DNA from: Flavobacterium sp.
Lineage (GTDB): Bacteria > Bacteroidota > Bacteroidia > Flavobacteriales > Flavobacteriaceae
Assembly (NCBI GenBank): GCA_012837155.1
Contig: CP051546.1
Coordinates: 1,467,075-1,531,074, forward strand
Reading direction: 5' to 3'
Length of the DNA stretch: 64,000 nucleotides
Shown in pieces: positions 8,418 through 19,132 of the stretch (position 1 is the first letter of the stretch; each line of letters starts with the position of its first letter). The notes under the pieces are model-generated. The model did no database searches. It saw nothing but the letters and a program-made list of their open reading frames with translations, and was not told where the DNA came from. The position numbers and the translations under genes were made by a program.

Positions 8418-10838
8418 ATGAAGCAACTTCAAAAGTTCTATCCGCATACATTAGCCATTCTTGGTTTTGTACTCATTTCTCTCATTTATTTTTATCCTGT
8501 TTTGCAAGGGAAACAGATTTTGCAATCGGACATTGCGCAATATACCGGAATGGCAAAGGAGCAAAACGATTTTAGGGCAACAGAACATACGGAGCCCTAT
8601 TGGACAAATGCTGCTTTTGACGGAATGCCAACATACCAATTGGGTGCTAAATATCCACATGATTACATAGGAATGATTGATGATGCTTTGCGTTTCTTGC
8701 CTCGTCCGGCCGATTATTTGTTTTTGTATTTTCTGGGATTTTATGGATTGCTATTGGTGTTAAAAATAGATCCACTCAAAGCTTTTATTGGAGCAATTGC
8801 TTTCGGATTTTCGACTTATTTGATTATTATTTTGGGCGTTGGACATAATGCCAAAGCGCACGCCATTGGGTATATGCCCTTGGTAATTGCTGGTTTTATA
8901 CTGGTTTATCAAAAAAAATATATCTGGGGCGGTTTGCTGACGATGTTTGCCGTAGCATTAGAAATTAATGCGAATCACTTTCAAATGACGTATTATTTGC
9001 TAATTTTCTTACTAATCCTTTCGGGTTATTTTAGTTATCTAGCCATAAAGGAAAGACAGTATACATCACTTTTAATTTCATTTGGAGTTCTGGCGTTAGC
9101 GGGAATTTTTGCTATTGGCGCAAATGCGACTAACTTATTGGCAACTTCTGAATATGCAGATTTTAGTACCCGTGGAAAAAGCGAATTAAGTTTTAATCCG
9201 GATGGTTCAAAAAGCGTTGGGAATAGTGCTTTGAGTCACGATTATATAACGGAATACAGTTACGGAATAGCCGAAAGTTTTAATCTAATTGCACCACGAC
9301 TTTTTGGAGGATCAAATAGTGAATCGTTGGGAAAAGATAGTTCAATGTATGCATTTATGATTGGACAAGGCGTTCCTGAAGTACAAGCAAGCGATTTCGT
9401 TTCGGCTATGCCTACGTATTGGGGCGATCAGCCTATTGTGGCAGCTCCAGCTTATATAGGAATTGTTGTTTTTTTTCTTGGAATTATGGCTTTGTTTGTT
9501 GATAAACGAAAAGTTAAATACGCCTTTCTTTTAGGAGCCATTGTGGCATTATTACTTTCTTGGGGGAAAAATTTTCCCGCACTAACGAACTTTTTTATTG
9601 ATACGATTCCAATGTACAATAAATTTAGAGCGGTTTCTTCGATACAAGTTGTCTTGGAATTATGTTTCCCCGTTTTGGCAATTATGGGATTGCAATCCTT
9701 TTTTAATTTAGAAAAAGAAGCTAGATTAAAAGCTTTATGGCAATCAACCGCGGTTGGTTTTGGATTAATTCTGGTTTTGTTTTTGTGCAAAAGCATGTTC
9801 CGTTTTACAGGTAGTAACGATAGCTATTTTATGGAAAGCTACGGACCAGGTTTTGTTGATGCCCTTAAAGCCGATCGAATGACACTTTATTCTGCTGATT
9901 TGTTGCGTTCAACTTTCTTTATTTTTCTTGTTGCTGGAATTTTTTGGTTGTTTATCAAAAACAAATTGGCTCAAAAAACTGCGATAATTTTGGTTGGATT
10001 GTTGTTAATCTTTGATTTATTTTTTGTGGATAAAAAATATGTTTCAGCCAAGGATTTTGTGAGCGCAAGAGAAGTCGAAGTTCCTTTTCAGGAAACACCT
10101 GCGGATGCACAAATTTTAAAAGACACCACTCATTATAGGGTTTTTGAAGTTTCGGGAAATTTATCAAGTGCTAGAGCGTCTTATTTTCATAAATCAATTG
10201 GTGGGTATAGTGCTGTGAAACCTCGTAGAATGCAGCAATTATTCGATTATCAAATTGCCAAAAATAACATTGAGGTTTTGAATATGTTGAATGTAAAATA
10301 TGTTATTCAAACCGATACTACGGGTAATTCATTTCCAGTTCAAAACCCGAATGCTAATGGAAATGCGTGGTTTGTAAAAGAGTTGAAAACAGTTAATTCT
10401 GCCGATGATGAAATGAAAGGATTGAGTAAATTAGATTCTAAAAATGTTGCGGTAATCAATACTAAAGATTTTGATATTAAAGATAAGGCTTTCGCCAAAG
10501 ACAGCTCAGCAACAATAAAATTAGATTTCTACAAACCAAACCATCTAAAATATACTTCAAGTAATCCAAATGAGGGCTTCGCAGTCTTCTCTGAAATCTA
10601 TTATAAAAATGGTTGGAAGGCAACGATAGACGGAAAAGAAACGGGGATTTTTAGAGTAAATTATACGTTGCGAGGACTTCAAATTGCAGCAGGAAAACAT
10701 ACGATAGAATTCAAGTTCGAGCCAAAAGTGATACACACAGGAAGTACCATTGCGCTTTTTAGCTCCATTGGAATGCTGCTGTTGTTGATGGGTGGTGTTT
10801 ATTTTGAAAGGAAGAAAAGATTAAACCTTAAATCTTAA
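8418..10838 (+). CDS. YfhO-family polytopic membrane protein, putative GT-C-type glycosyltransferase
   Basis: An 806-residue protein with about twelve membrane helices (first at residues 12-30; others around 95-240, 345-480, 500-545 and 780) and a periplasmic C-terminal domain (about 550-770). The N-terminal loop SDIAQYTGMAKEQNDFR matches the acidic first loop of GT-C enzymes. YfhO proteins glycosylate lipoteichoic acid or other polymers using undecaprenyl-linked sugars in Firmicutes; the flavobacterial role is unknown. I chose ATG 8418 over the in-frame TTG just before. The adjacent GT4 gene starts 2 bp after the stop, and with the flippase suggests a pathway for lipid-linked glycan assembly and surface transfer. 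Confidence 0.8.
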   Translation: MKQLQKFYPHTLAILGFVLISLIYFYPVLQGKQILQSDIAQYTGMAKEQNDFRATEHTEPYWTNAAFDGMPTYQLGAKYPHDYIGMIDDALRFLPRPADYLFLYFLGFYGLLLVLKIDPLKAFIGAIAFGFSTYLIIILGVGHNAKAHAIGYMPLVIAGFILVYQKKYIWGGLLTMFAVALEINANHFQMTYYLLIFLLILSGYFSYLAIKERQYTSLLISFGVLALAGIFAIGANATNLLATSEYADFSTRGKSELSFNPDGSKSVGNSALSHDYITEYSYGIAESFNLIAPRLFGGSNSESLGKDSSMYAFMIGQGVPEVQASDFVSAMPTYWGDQPIVAAPAYIGIVVFFLGIMALFVDKRKVKYAFLLGAIVALLLSWGKNFPALTNFFIDTIPMYNKFRAVSSIQVVLELCFPVLAIMGLQSFFNLEKEARLKALWQSTAVGFGLILVLFLCKSMFRFTGSNDSYFMESYGPGFVDALKADRMTLYSADLLRSTFFIFLVAGIFWLFIKNKLAQKTAIILVGLLLIFDLFFVDKKYVSAKDFVSAREVEVPFQETPADAQILKDTTHYRVFEVSGNLSSARASYFHKSIGGYSAVKPRRMQQLFDYQIAKNNIEVLNMLNVKYVIQTDTTGNSFPVQNPNANGNAWFVKELKTVNSADDEMKGLSKLDSKNVAVINTKDFDIKDKAFAKDSSATIKLDFYKPNHLKYTSSNPNEGFAVFSEIYYKNGWKATIDGKETGIFRVNYTLRGLQIAAGKHTIEFKFEPKVIHTGSTIALFSSIGMLLLLMGGVYFERKKRLNLKS

Positions 10839-10840
10839 AC

Positions 10841-12133
10841 TTGAAACCAGAAAAACTTCTCATCATAACCTATTATTGGCCTCCAGCTGGCGGACCAGGT
10901 GTTCAGCGATGGCTTAAATTTGTAAAATATTTACCTGATTTTGGTGTGCAGCCGATAGTTTATATTCCAGAAAATCCAACTTATCCAATCGTTGATGAAA
11001 ATTTAGTAAAGGAAGTTTCGGATAAGGCGATTATTCTTCAACATAAAATCTTTGAACCCTATCAATTGGCTTCGTTTTTTTCGAAGAATAAAACCAAAAA
11101 AATGAATTCGGGAATTATTCCAAACCAAAAAAAGCAATCTTTTTTAGATAAAGTATTTCTTTGGATTCGAGGCAATCTTTTTATTCCCGACGCTCGTGTT
11201 TTTTGGGTAAAACCTTCGGTGGCGTTTTTAGAAAAATATATTAAGGAAAATGATATAAACACGATTGTCACTTCGGGACCTCCACATAGTTTACATCTTA
11301 TTGGATTGGAATTGAAACAGAAATTAGCAGTAAAATGGTTTGCTGATTTCCGTGATCCTTGGACAACCATTGGGTATCATAAATCGTTGCGATTGTCGAA
11401 TTATGCTGCCAAGAAACACAAAGCGTTGGAGCATCGAGTGCTGAATGCTGCCGACACAATTATCGTGACCAGCCGTACCACAAAGACCGAATTTCAAGCC
11501 ATTACTAGTAAACCAATTGCCGTAATCACGAATGGTTACGATACGGAAAATGTGGAAAAACAAGCTTTGGATTCGAAATTTTCTTTGGCACATATTGGTT
11601 CTTTTCTTTCCGAAAGGAATCCGAAACTACTATGGGAAAGTTTGATAGAATTAATCAATGAAATTCCTGATTTTAAAACACATTTGGAAATCAAATTGAT
11701 TGGGGCGGTAAGTCAGGAAGTTTTGGAAACCATCACCCAATTTGGATTGAATCCGTATTTGAACAATTTGGGATATGTTTCGCATTCCGAGGCGATTGCG
11801 CAACAAAGGAAATCACAAGTTTTGTTGCTTATCGAAATCAATTCAGAAGACACCAAAAGCATTATTCCAGGAAAATTATTCGAATATATGGTTTCCGGAA
11901 GACCTATTATAGCTATTGGTCCCAACGGTTCTGACTTTGCCGAAATTATTGCCAATACCAATACGGGTGTATTTTTTGACTATTCCGAAAAAATGAAACT
12001 AAAAAGTGTACTTTTGGGCTTTTATAATCAGTTTTTGGAAGGAAAACTACAATCAAACGCTGTGGGTTTGCAGCAATATTCCAGAAAGAGTTTAACTGAA
12101 AAATTAGCTCAACTTCTAACCTCTAACCTCTAA
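10841..12133 (+). CDS. Glycosyltransferase family 4
   Basis: A 430-residue GT-B fold protein. N-terminal acceptor domain with the glycine-rich loop ITYYWPPAGGPGVQRWLKFV, central TSGPPHSLHLIG and FADFRDPWT, and C-terminal donor domain with GKLFEYMVSGRPIIAIGPNG, the conserved E-x7-E-like nucleotide-sugar site region. It transfers a sugar from a nucleotide-activated donor in the cytoplasm. TTG start at 10841 is 2 bp after the YfhO stop; no better in-frame ATG precedes the glycine loop. The stop lies inside a heptamer repeat, and the last residues (LLTSNL) are encoded by that repeat, so copy number changes could alter the C-terminus. Confidence 0.85.
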   Translation: MKPEKLLIITYYWPPAGGPGVQRWLKFVKYLPDFGVQPIVYIPENPTYPIVDENLVKEVSDKAIILQHKIFEPYQLASFFSKNKTKKMNSGIIPNQKKQSFLDKVFLWIRGNLFIPDARVFWVKPSVAFLEKYIKENDINTIVTSGPPHSLHLIGLELKQKLAVKWFADFRDPWTTIGYHKSLRLSNYAAKKHKALEHRVLNAADTIIVTSRTTKTEFQAITSKPIAVITNGYDTENVEKQALDSKFSLAHIGSFLSERNPKLLWESLIELINEIPDFKTHLEIKLIGAVSQEVLETITQFGLNPYLNNLGYVSHSEAIAQQRKSQVLLLIEINSEDTKSIIPGKLFEYMVSGRPIIAIGPNGSDFAEIIANTNTGVFFDYSEKMKLKSVLLGFYNQFLEGKLQSNAVGLQQYSRKSLTEKLAQLLTSNL

Positions 12134-12155
12134 CCTCTAACCTCTAACCTCTAAC
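12121..12155. repeat. Heptamer tandem repeat (CTCTAAC)5
   Basis: Five perfect copies of CTCTAAC after a partial copy at 12115-12120. It spans the end of the GT4 gene (its TAA stop is within the repeat) and the gap to the flippase ATG at 12163. Telomere-like in look, but it is a short intergenic array. Confidence 0.9.
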
Positions 12156-12162
12156 TTCATAA

Positions 12163-13657
12163 ATGGGAATAGTATTAAATCAGTCGTTTAAAAATACCAT
12201 AATAACATACATCGGTTTTGCGATTGGAGGTATCAATACCATTTATTTGTATCCCGTTTTTCTTGGGGCAACTTTTTATGGTTTAACAAATTACATCACG
12301 TCTAGTGCCAATGTCATTATGCCATTGTTTGCTATCGGAATGCAAAATACCTTGGTTAAATTCTATTCACAGTATCAAACAGATGAAGAGCGATCCCGTT
12401 TTTTATCGTTTACCGTTTTGTTTCCTTTGCTCTTAATCATTCCTTTGCTATTGATTGGTTTTTTTTCTTCAAGACGAGATTTTATACTTCTTGTCCAAAA
12501 AGAATGCAGTCGTCAAAGAGTATATTTGGCTAATTCCATTTATTGCTTTATGTATGGCTTATTTCGAAATTTTTTATGCTTGGTTGCGCGTTCACATGCA
12601 CTCAGTTTTTGGAAATTTCATCAAAGAAGTGGGTTTGCGAACAGTATCATTATTTTTATTAGTTGGAGTCTATTATCATTGGATAACTGTCGAAGATTTT
12701 GTCTATGCTACTGCTATTGTTTATCTTTTGGCACTTTTGGTAACGATGTTTTATGCTTTTAGTATCGAAAGACCAAATTTTCAATTTACAATTCCTGCTA
12801 ATACCAAAGCTATTTTGACCTATACTTTTTATATTATTTTATCAGGAAGTGTGGCTAATTTACTTTTGGACGGAGATAAAATGATGTTGAATCAATACAT
12901 GAAAATCGAGAATATTGCCTTTTATTCTATCGCAACTTTCATTGCATTGGTAATATCGGTTCCAAGTAGGTCAATGCACCAAATAGTTTATCCAATTACG
13001 GCTAAATTAATGCACGAAAACAAACATGATGAAATGAATGTTTTATACAAAAAAACATCTATTAATCTTCAAGTTGTTGGTGGATTTGTAATGTTAGGCA
13101 TTTTTGTAAATATAAATCAATTATATGAAATAATCATAGAGAGGCTCAAAAATCCTGAGGAAAAAGAAATGTACCTCAGCGGAATTTCAGTTGTATTTAT
13201 GATAGGACTTTCTAAATATTTCGATTTGATTTTAGGGAATAATAATGCCATTATTTTCAATACAAAATATTACCGAACGGTGTTGTTTTTGGGCGTGGTT
13301 TTGGTCATTTTAACCGTGGGATTAAACATGATTTTTATTCCGATTTTTGGTATTATCGGTTCGGCATTCGCCACTTTATTATCGATTACTTTATACAGTT
13401 TAGCCAAGTTGCTTTTTGTGGTAAAAAAATTAGATTTGTACCCTTTTACCAAGCAAACCTTATATTCAATGGCACTTACACTAGTTTTATTTTTGGCGTT
13501 TTACTTTTGGGAGTTTCCTTTTAATCCTATTATTTCGATTGTTTTAAAATCGATACTATTAACTATCGCCTACGTTTATCTTAATTATAAATTGGTCATT
13601 TCTGTCGAAATCAATCAGGTTATTGATAAGGTGTTGAAAAAGCTAAAAGTGGTTTAA
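12163..13657 (+). CDS. Oligosaccharide flippase / Wzx-like MATE-superfamily protein (frameshifted)
   Basis: Polytopic membrane protein of about 498 residues with around twelve helices. It begins with GIVLNQSFKNTIITYIGFAIGGINTIYLYP (residues 2-31, the typical Polysacc_synt start; shown here in two pieces: GIVLNQSFKNT and IGFAIGGINTIYLYP). It would move lipid-linked oligosaccharide across the inner membrane. The frame changes at a run of eight T near 12455-12465: upstream ends LLLIGF, downstream resumes QDEILYFLSKKN. No other break. Last member of the DUF4834-YfhO-GT4-flippase run, and convergent with the E1 gene 11 bp away. Confidence 0.75.
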
Positions 13658-13668
13658 TGAATTTTATT

Positions 13669-16075
13669 CTAATACAAAACAGGATATTTAGACGGATTTA
13701 CTTCGTTCATCATAGCATATACTTTTTCGAAAATATCTTCTATGGATGGTTTCGAAAAATAATCGCCATCAGTACCGTAAGCAGGTCTGTGTGCTTTGGC
13801 TGTCAGGGTTTGTGGCTTGCTGTCCAAATAATTATAGGCATCCTGGTTTTCGATAATTTGTTGTAAAATAAATGCCGATGCTCCGCCTGGAACGTCTTCG
13901 TCGATTACTAATAATCGATTGGTTTTAGCAATACTTTTAACAATATCCTTTTTCACGTCGAATGGAAGCAAGGATTGGATGTCGATTACTTCACAATCGA
14001 TGCCATTTTCTAAGAGTTCTTCTGCGGCTTCTTCAACTAAGCGCAATGTAGAGCCATAAGACACTAAGGTAATATCAGTTCCTTCTTTTATTGTTTCGAC
14101 CTCGCCAATTGGAGTTTTAAATTCGCCATAATTTAAGGGCATTTTTTCTTTTATTCGATAGCCATTCAAACATTCGATAACTAGGGCAGGCTCGTCAGAT
14201 TCCATCAAAGCATTGTAGAAACCAGCAGCTTTAGTCATGTTTCTAGGAACTAAAATATGGATTCCTCTTAAGGCATTTATGATCATTCCCATGGGAGAAC
14301 CTGAATGCCAAATTCCCTCGAGTCTATGACCGCGAGTTCTGATGATTAGCGGCGCTTTTTGTTTTCCTACGGTTCGATAGTGCAAAGTTGCTAAGTCATC
14401 ACTTAGAATTTGGATGGCATATAATAAATAATCCAAGTATTGAATTTCAGCGATGGGGCGCAAACCTCTCAAAGCCATTCCTATTCCTTGTCCAATAATG
14501 CTTGCCTCTCTAATTCCAGTATCGGCAACGCGAAGCTCTCCATATTTTTCCTGTAATCCTACTAAACCTTGATTTACATCGCCAATGTTCCCTGCATCTT
14601 CGCCAAAAATTAATGCCTCTGGATATTTTGTGAAAATAGCGTCGAAATTATCGCGTAAAATCATTCTTCCATCGGTATCTTTCTTAGCATCTTTTGGATA
14701 TTCTGGTAAAACTTTTTTACTGTAAACACATTCGAGCTCGATTCAGAAAATAGATGGTCGCTGAATTTTTTTGGGTTTTGTTTGTGTAAGTTGTAATCCA
14801 ATGAGCTACTTCGACTCTGCAATCTTCATTGACTACTAATCTTAAAACTTTGCGAGCAGTAGCAAGAATTTCCTTTTTTAGAGGGTTTTTAATGCTGCTT
14901 AAGTTGGAAACAAGTTTCAGAATTTTGTCTTTATTTTGACTGGATAGTGCTGTTTTTTCGAGCAATGTGACAAGTTCCTTTTGTTCTTCTATGATTGGAT
15001 TTATAAAAGCATTCCAGGCCGCTTTTTTTCCTTCCAACACTTCTTTTTTTACATTAGAATCTAGTGCTTCAAGTTCTTCTGGCGAAGCAATATTAATGGC
15101 AATCATCCATAATTTCATTTGACGGATGCAATCAAAATCTTTTTCCCAAGCCAATCTTGCAGCATCTTTGTATCTTTCGTGAGAACCAGAACTGGAATGT
15201 CCTTGTGGTTGGGTTAGTTCGTCTACATGAACGAGTACAGGAACGTGATTTTCACGAGCTAAATTGGCGGCTTTTTCATAAGTTGTGATTAAATCTGCAT
15301 AATCCCAACCTCTTACTTTTAATATTTCGATGCCATTAGTGTGTTCTTCTCTTTGGTATCCTTTTAAAATTTCAGAAATACTTTCCTTAGTGGTTTGATG
15401 TTTTGCGTGAACAGAAATGCCATAGTCATCATCCCAAACACTCATAACAATAGGTACTTGTAATATGCCAGCGGCGTTTATGGTTTCAAAAAAGATACCT
15501 TCTGAAGTGCTTGCGTTTCCAATGGTTCCCCAAGCAATCTCATTTCCATCGATTGAAAAATTAGATTTTTGAGCAATTCTGGGTACATTTCTATATATTT
15601 TAGAAGCTTGTGCAAGTCCCAATAATCTTGGCATTTGTGATGCTGTTGGCGAAATATCGGCACTTGAATTTTTTTGTTCAGTTAAGTTTTTCCAACTGCC
15701 GTCGTCGTTTAAACTGTGCGTCATAAAATGCCCTCCCATTTGCCTCCCTGCCGACATGGGATCTTGTTTAATATCAGTATGGCCATATAAACCAGCAAAG
15801 AATTGTTGTATCGTTAATTCGCCAATAGCCATCATAAAAGTTTGATCTCGGTAATATCCTGAGCGAAAGTCTCCATTTTTAAAGAACTTTGCCATGGCTA
15901 ATTGAGGCACTTCTTTTCCGTCACCAAAAATTCCGAATTTTGCCTTTCCAGTTAATACTTCTTTACGCCCCAGTAAACTACACTCACGACTGGTTATAGC
16001 TATTTTGTAGTCATTCATGACTTCAGTTTTAAAGTCTTCGAATGTTAAGGCGGGATTTATTTTTTCCTTTATCAT
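13669..16075 (-). CDS. 2-oxoacid (branched-chain) dehydrogenase E1, fused alpha and beta subunits (frameshifted)
   Basis: About 800-codon single polypeptide holding E1-alpha (first about 440 residues) and E1-beta (last about 350). Alpha: [20 protein letters not shown] and the thiamine-diphosphate site IGNASTSEG. Beta: [32 protein letters not shown], and [11 protein letters not shown]. It decarboxylates 2-oxoacids (2-oxoisovalerate most likely) and passes the acyl group to an E2 lipoyl protein not in this window. Start is ATG 16075 ([15 protein letters not shown]); the longer ORF to 16138 adds an unrelated leader. Two one-base shifts, near 14765 in a seven-A run and near 14717 in an A run, break the linker ([14 protein letters not shown], then [14 protein letters not shown]). 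Both restore a continuous protein. Confidence 0.8.
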
Positions 16076-16264
16076 AATTAAAAAAGTATAACTTCTGAGG
16101 GCAAATTTAATTAAAAACTGGCTATTTTCATAATTCATTGAAAGAAATACAATTTTATTTTCAATAATTTATTTTCAATATTAGACTTATTTTTTAAATT
16201 AAATTTATTCATATCGCTATTTTAATGATAATAATTTAATTAAAAAATAGTATTGTCAATTAAA

Positions 16265-19093
16265 TTAGAACCATTTTCGGGTAAAAAGTTGGATTAATCT
16301 ATTAGGGTCAAGAGTGATGACAAACCGAATCTTTTCATTGTAATTGTTTTGAGCTATTTCCCAACCATTGTTCGAATATAGAGGAAAATATAATTCAAAG
16401 TAATCCGTTAGTAAATTCATTCTAATTCCCGAATCATAGAGAAACTTTTCTTTTTGCCGTTTGTTTTTGGCAAAACCTAAATCTCCATAAAAATCAATCC
16501 AATTCCAAATGGTGTAATTTCCGTTTAAGGTGGCAATCCATTGGTTGGCATAAGGCGTGCTTAGTTTTGATTTGAATCCGCCTTCAGCTAAAATAAACTC
16601 TTGACTGGCAAAACCAGTGCTCGAGGATCTGCCTAAATAGCCATAATCAAAAAGATAATCGGTAGGTCTGTTTAAGGCAAAACTAAAAAAATCGGAATTC
16701 GTATTGTTGTATAAAAAACTTCCAGCATACATTCGTAGACCTATTTGATGATTGTTTTCAAAGAGTTTTCTGAAATGTAATTCAGACGAAATTTTACCAA
16801 ATTCATTAGAGAATTGTATGTCGCCAACAAAACTTATGTGATTGGTAACTTCGGTTTTTGTATTAATGTATTTTGCATCAAAAACGGAATAATCTTCGAG
16901 AGAATTATCAGACACAAAAGCACTTTTTTCTCTATTGACAATTACTTGACGCAAATAGATGAGTTGTTTTCTATTGTCCCTAAGATTATCTTGTCGGATT
17001 TGTAGTATTATAGCAGGGTTTATTTTAAGATAAGTAGCGTCTTGGGCATAGTGAAAATAAGAGGTGCTAATGGCATATTTTACGTTAAATAAATTACTAT
17101 TTCTATAATCCTGATTGATAGCGAAGGCAGCTGAGCCTATCATTGTATTCGATTTTAAGGAATAAGAAGGGTTTAAATCAAAAAGAAAAGGCTTGTTTAA
17201 TATGGTTTTATTATGAAACCGTATACCAGGCGAAAGACCATCATAAACATTATAAGGCAAAATAGGAGTGTATAAAACTTGGTTATAATAGGGATCTTCT
17301 AAATCCTTTGTGAAAACAAATTTTATGGGGCGATTATTTGGAAAAAAACCTTCTAATTTTTTCCAATTATTTCTTAAATTGAATTCCGGAACTTCATTTT
17401 TATAGTTTAAAATAATTTTATCGGCATTTTTTCTCTCCAATGTATACACGCTATCCTTTGTTGCGTTGGCAATCCATTTTTTGAAAACAATTGTGTCATT
17501 TTTAATTCCGAATACAGGAATGGGGACCAAAACTCCAGTTTTATTTTTTATCGAAAATCTAACGCTATCCTTTGTTTTAGAAACATTTGAAAACTTATAA
17601 TCAATAATTTTCCGAGAGTCTATAATGATGTCAAAAAACCAATTAATATCCTTATTTGTTTTTGATTTCAAAACCGTTTCAAAATCATTCCTAGTCGTTT
17701 GTTTTTCTTTGTTTTCTTCATAAAATTGCTGAATACCGCTAGCCACAGCATGGTTTTCAAGATAATTATCTAAATATAACAAACTCAATCCTGCACGGTA
17801 CTTACTGGCAATTTGTTCGTTAAATTTTATCAATGCATTTTTTGGAGCTCCCAATGGTTGATCTAGATTTTTTCGAGCCATAAGCATATAAAAATAACTG
17901 TATTGCCTGTTGAAATCTAAATTTATAAAATTATAGCTTTTTAATAATTTAATATTCGAAATACTACCTAGCATTTTACTGTCAGGATGGTATTTTTCAA
18001 TATATTTCATCATAGCATACACTTGAATTCCATCATAGATCCAGTTGTCTTTTCTAGGATCTAACCGCAAACTATGCATTAGATAATTGTTCAAATAGGT
18101 TTTTAGAAATTTTATTTCAAAGAGAAATTCATCAGGAAACGGACTAATAAACGAAGGCAATTGGTTCAGCCCGTAAAATGGATTTCGTTCATAATCAGCC
18201 TGCGAAACACTAATTTTTTCGTGCGGATATTTCCCAATTAAATCATGGGTAAAACTAGTGATTCTGTCTATTACGATTGCTTTTTGAATGTCGTTAATCT
18301 TGTTGCTTTTTAAGTTTGTCACGACTTCGACAGCACTATTTTTATAGCTGCGGAAACTGGATTTTGGTTCTAGGAAAATACTAAAATCGGTTCGGTTGTT
18401 TCCAGTTAATTTATAACTCGAAAAGGCGGCTGTTTTAGTAATTATATTGCTATTCAAGTCTGATATTACTTCTAAATTATTAGGTATTTTTAGTTCAATG
18501 TCAAAATCCGAATAGGCATTGGCAATATCGTCTAAATTGTTATTGCTATAACTAACAAAAGCGTGATTTTCTTGGCGAGCAGGAGTAAGAAACCAGTTTT
18601 TCAAGTACATTCCGCCATCACTCGCATACCCGTATTTGGTAAATTTATCGCTTGGAATTTTTTCAATATAGGAAAGGTGTAGTCTAATTTTTTGATTTGG
18701 AACTAATGTATGAGGCAGTTTAACCACAATAAAATCAGGATTTTTTGTTGTTCTTTCCCAAAAAATAACAGAATTATCATCATTAGTAATAACTAGATTA
18801 TTGGTGCTTCCACGTTCTTTTTCGTCGGCTAAATGAAAACCTCGGTAAAATTCATCCGAAAATCGTTTGGCTAGAGGCGATGATTTTGATGAATAAGCAT
18901 TATTCCAATCATTCAAAACGATAGTGGTTAGCGTGTCTTCCGTTTGATTGAAAAACACGATTTCTTGTTGAACCGTTAGGATTTTTTTCTCCGAGTCTAC
19001 CGCAACAATCATTTGGGAACGGTGTTGGGCATATTGTTTTAAAGAGGCAAATAAAACAAGGATGAAAATGATATTTTTATAGAATGATTTCAA
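16265..19093 (-). CDS. Exported M1-peptidase-like protein fused to outer-membrane beta-barrel; zinc site degenerate
   Basis: 942 residues with signal peptide (MKSFYKNIIFILVLFASLKQYAQ). Residues about 25-250 resemble the N-terminal beta domain of M1 peptidases. In the middle, the position of the WLDEG helix reads WIYDGIQVYAMMKYIEKYH (about 350), but the HExxH zinc helix before it reads LFEIKFLKTY, with both histidines replaced. It is therefore probably not a metallopeptidase. From about residue 600 the chain becomes a repeated barrel (LFDLNPSYSL, FAINQDYRN, RSSSTGFASQEFILAEGGF) and ends in an aromatic (FTRKWF), like outer-membrane proteins. Preceded by a LOG gene 40 bp upstream, probably cotranscribed. 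Function unknown. Confidence 0.65.
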   Translation of the reverse strand: MKSFYKNIIFILVLFASLKQYAQHRSQMIVAVDSEKKILTVQQEIVFFNQTEDTLTTIVLNDWNNAYSSKSSPLAKRFSDEFYRGFHLADEKERGSTNNLVITNDDNSVIFWERTTKNPDFIVVKLPHTLVPNQKIRLHLSYIEKIPSDKFTKYGYASDGGMYLKNWFLTPARQENHAFVSYSNNNLDDIANAYSDFDIELKIPNNLEVISDLNSNIITKTAAFSSYKLTGNNRTDFSIFLEPKSSFRSYKNSAVEVVTNLKSNKINDIQKAIVIDRITSFTHDLIGKYPHEKISVSQADYERNPFYGLNQLPSFISPFPDEFLFEIKFLKTYLNNYLMHSLRLDPRKDNWIYDGIQVYAMMKYIEKYHPDSKMLGSISNIKLLKSYNFINLDFNRQYSYFYMLMARKNLDQPLGAPKNALIKFNEQIASKYRAGLSLLYLDNYLENHAVASGIQQFYEENKEKQTTRNDFETVLKSKTNKDINWFFDIIIDSRKIIDYKFSNVSKTKDSVRFSIKNKTGVLVPIPVFGIKNDTIVFKKWIANATKDSVYTLERKNADKIILNYKNEVPEFNLRNNWKKLEGFFPNNRPIKFVFTKDLEDPYYNQVLYTPILPYNVYDGLSPGIRFHNKTILNKPFLFDLNPSYSLKSNTMIGSAAFAINQDYRNSNLFNVKYAISTSYFHYAQDATYLKINPAIILQIRQDNLRDNRKQLIYLRQVIVNREKSAFVSDNSLEDYSVFDAKYINTKTEVTNHISFVGDIQFSNEFGKISSELHFRKLFENNHQIGLRMYAGSFLYNNTNSDFFSFALNRPTDYLFDYGYLGRSSSTGFASQEFILAEGGFKSKLSTPYANQWIATLNGNYTIWNWIDFYGDLGFAKNKRQKEKFLYDSGIRMNLLTDYFELYFPLYSNNGWEIAQNNYNEKIRFVITLDPNRLIQLFTRKWF

Positions 19094-19132
19094 ATATTTT
19101 CTTTAAAAAATGATAAAAATGGGAGCGATTAT

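Noticed and set aside
12121..12155. Heptamer array as telomere or CRISPR
   Set aside because: Only five 7-bp copies without spacers; it lies between two genes of one operon.
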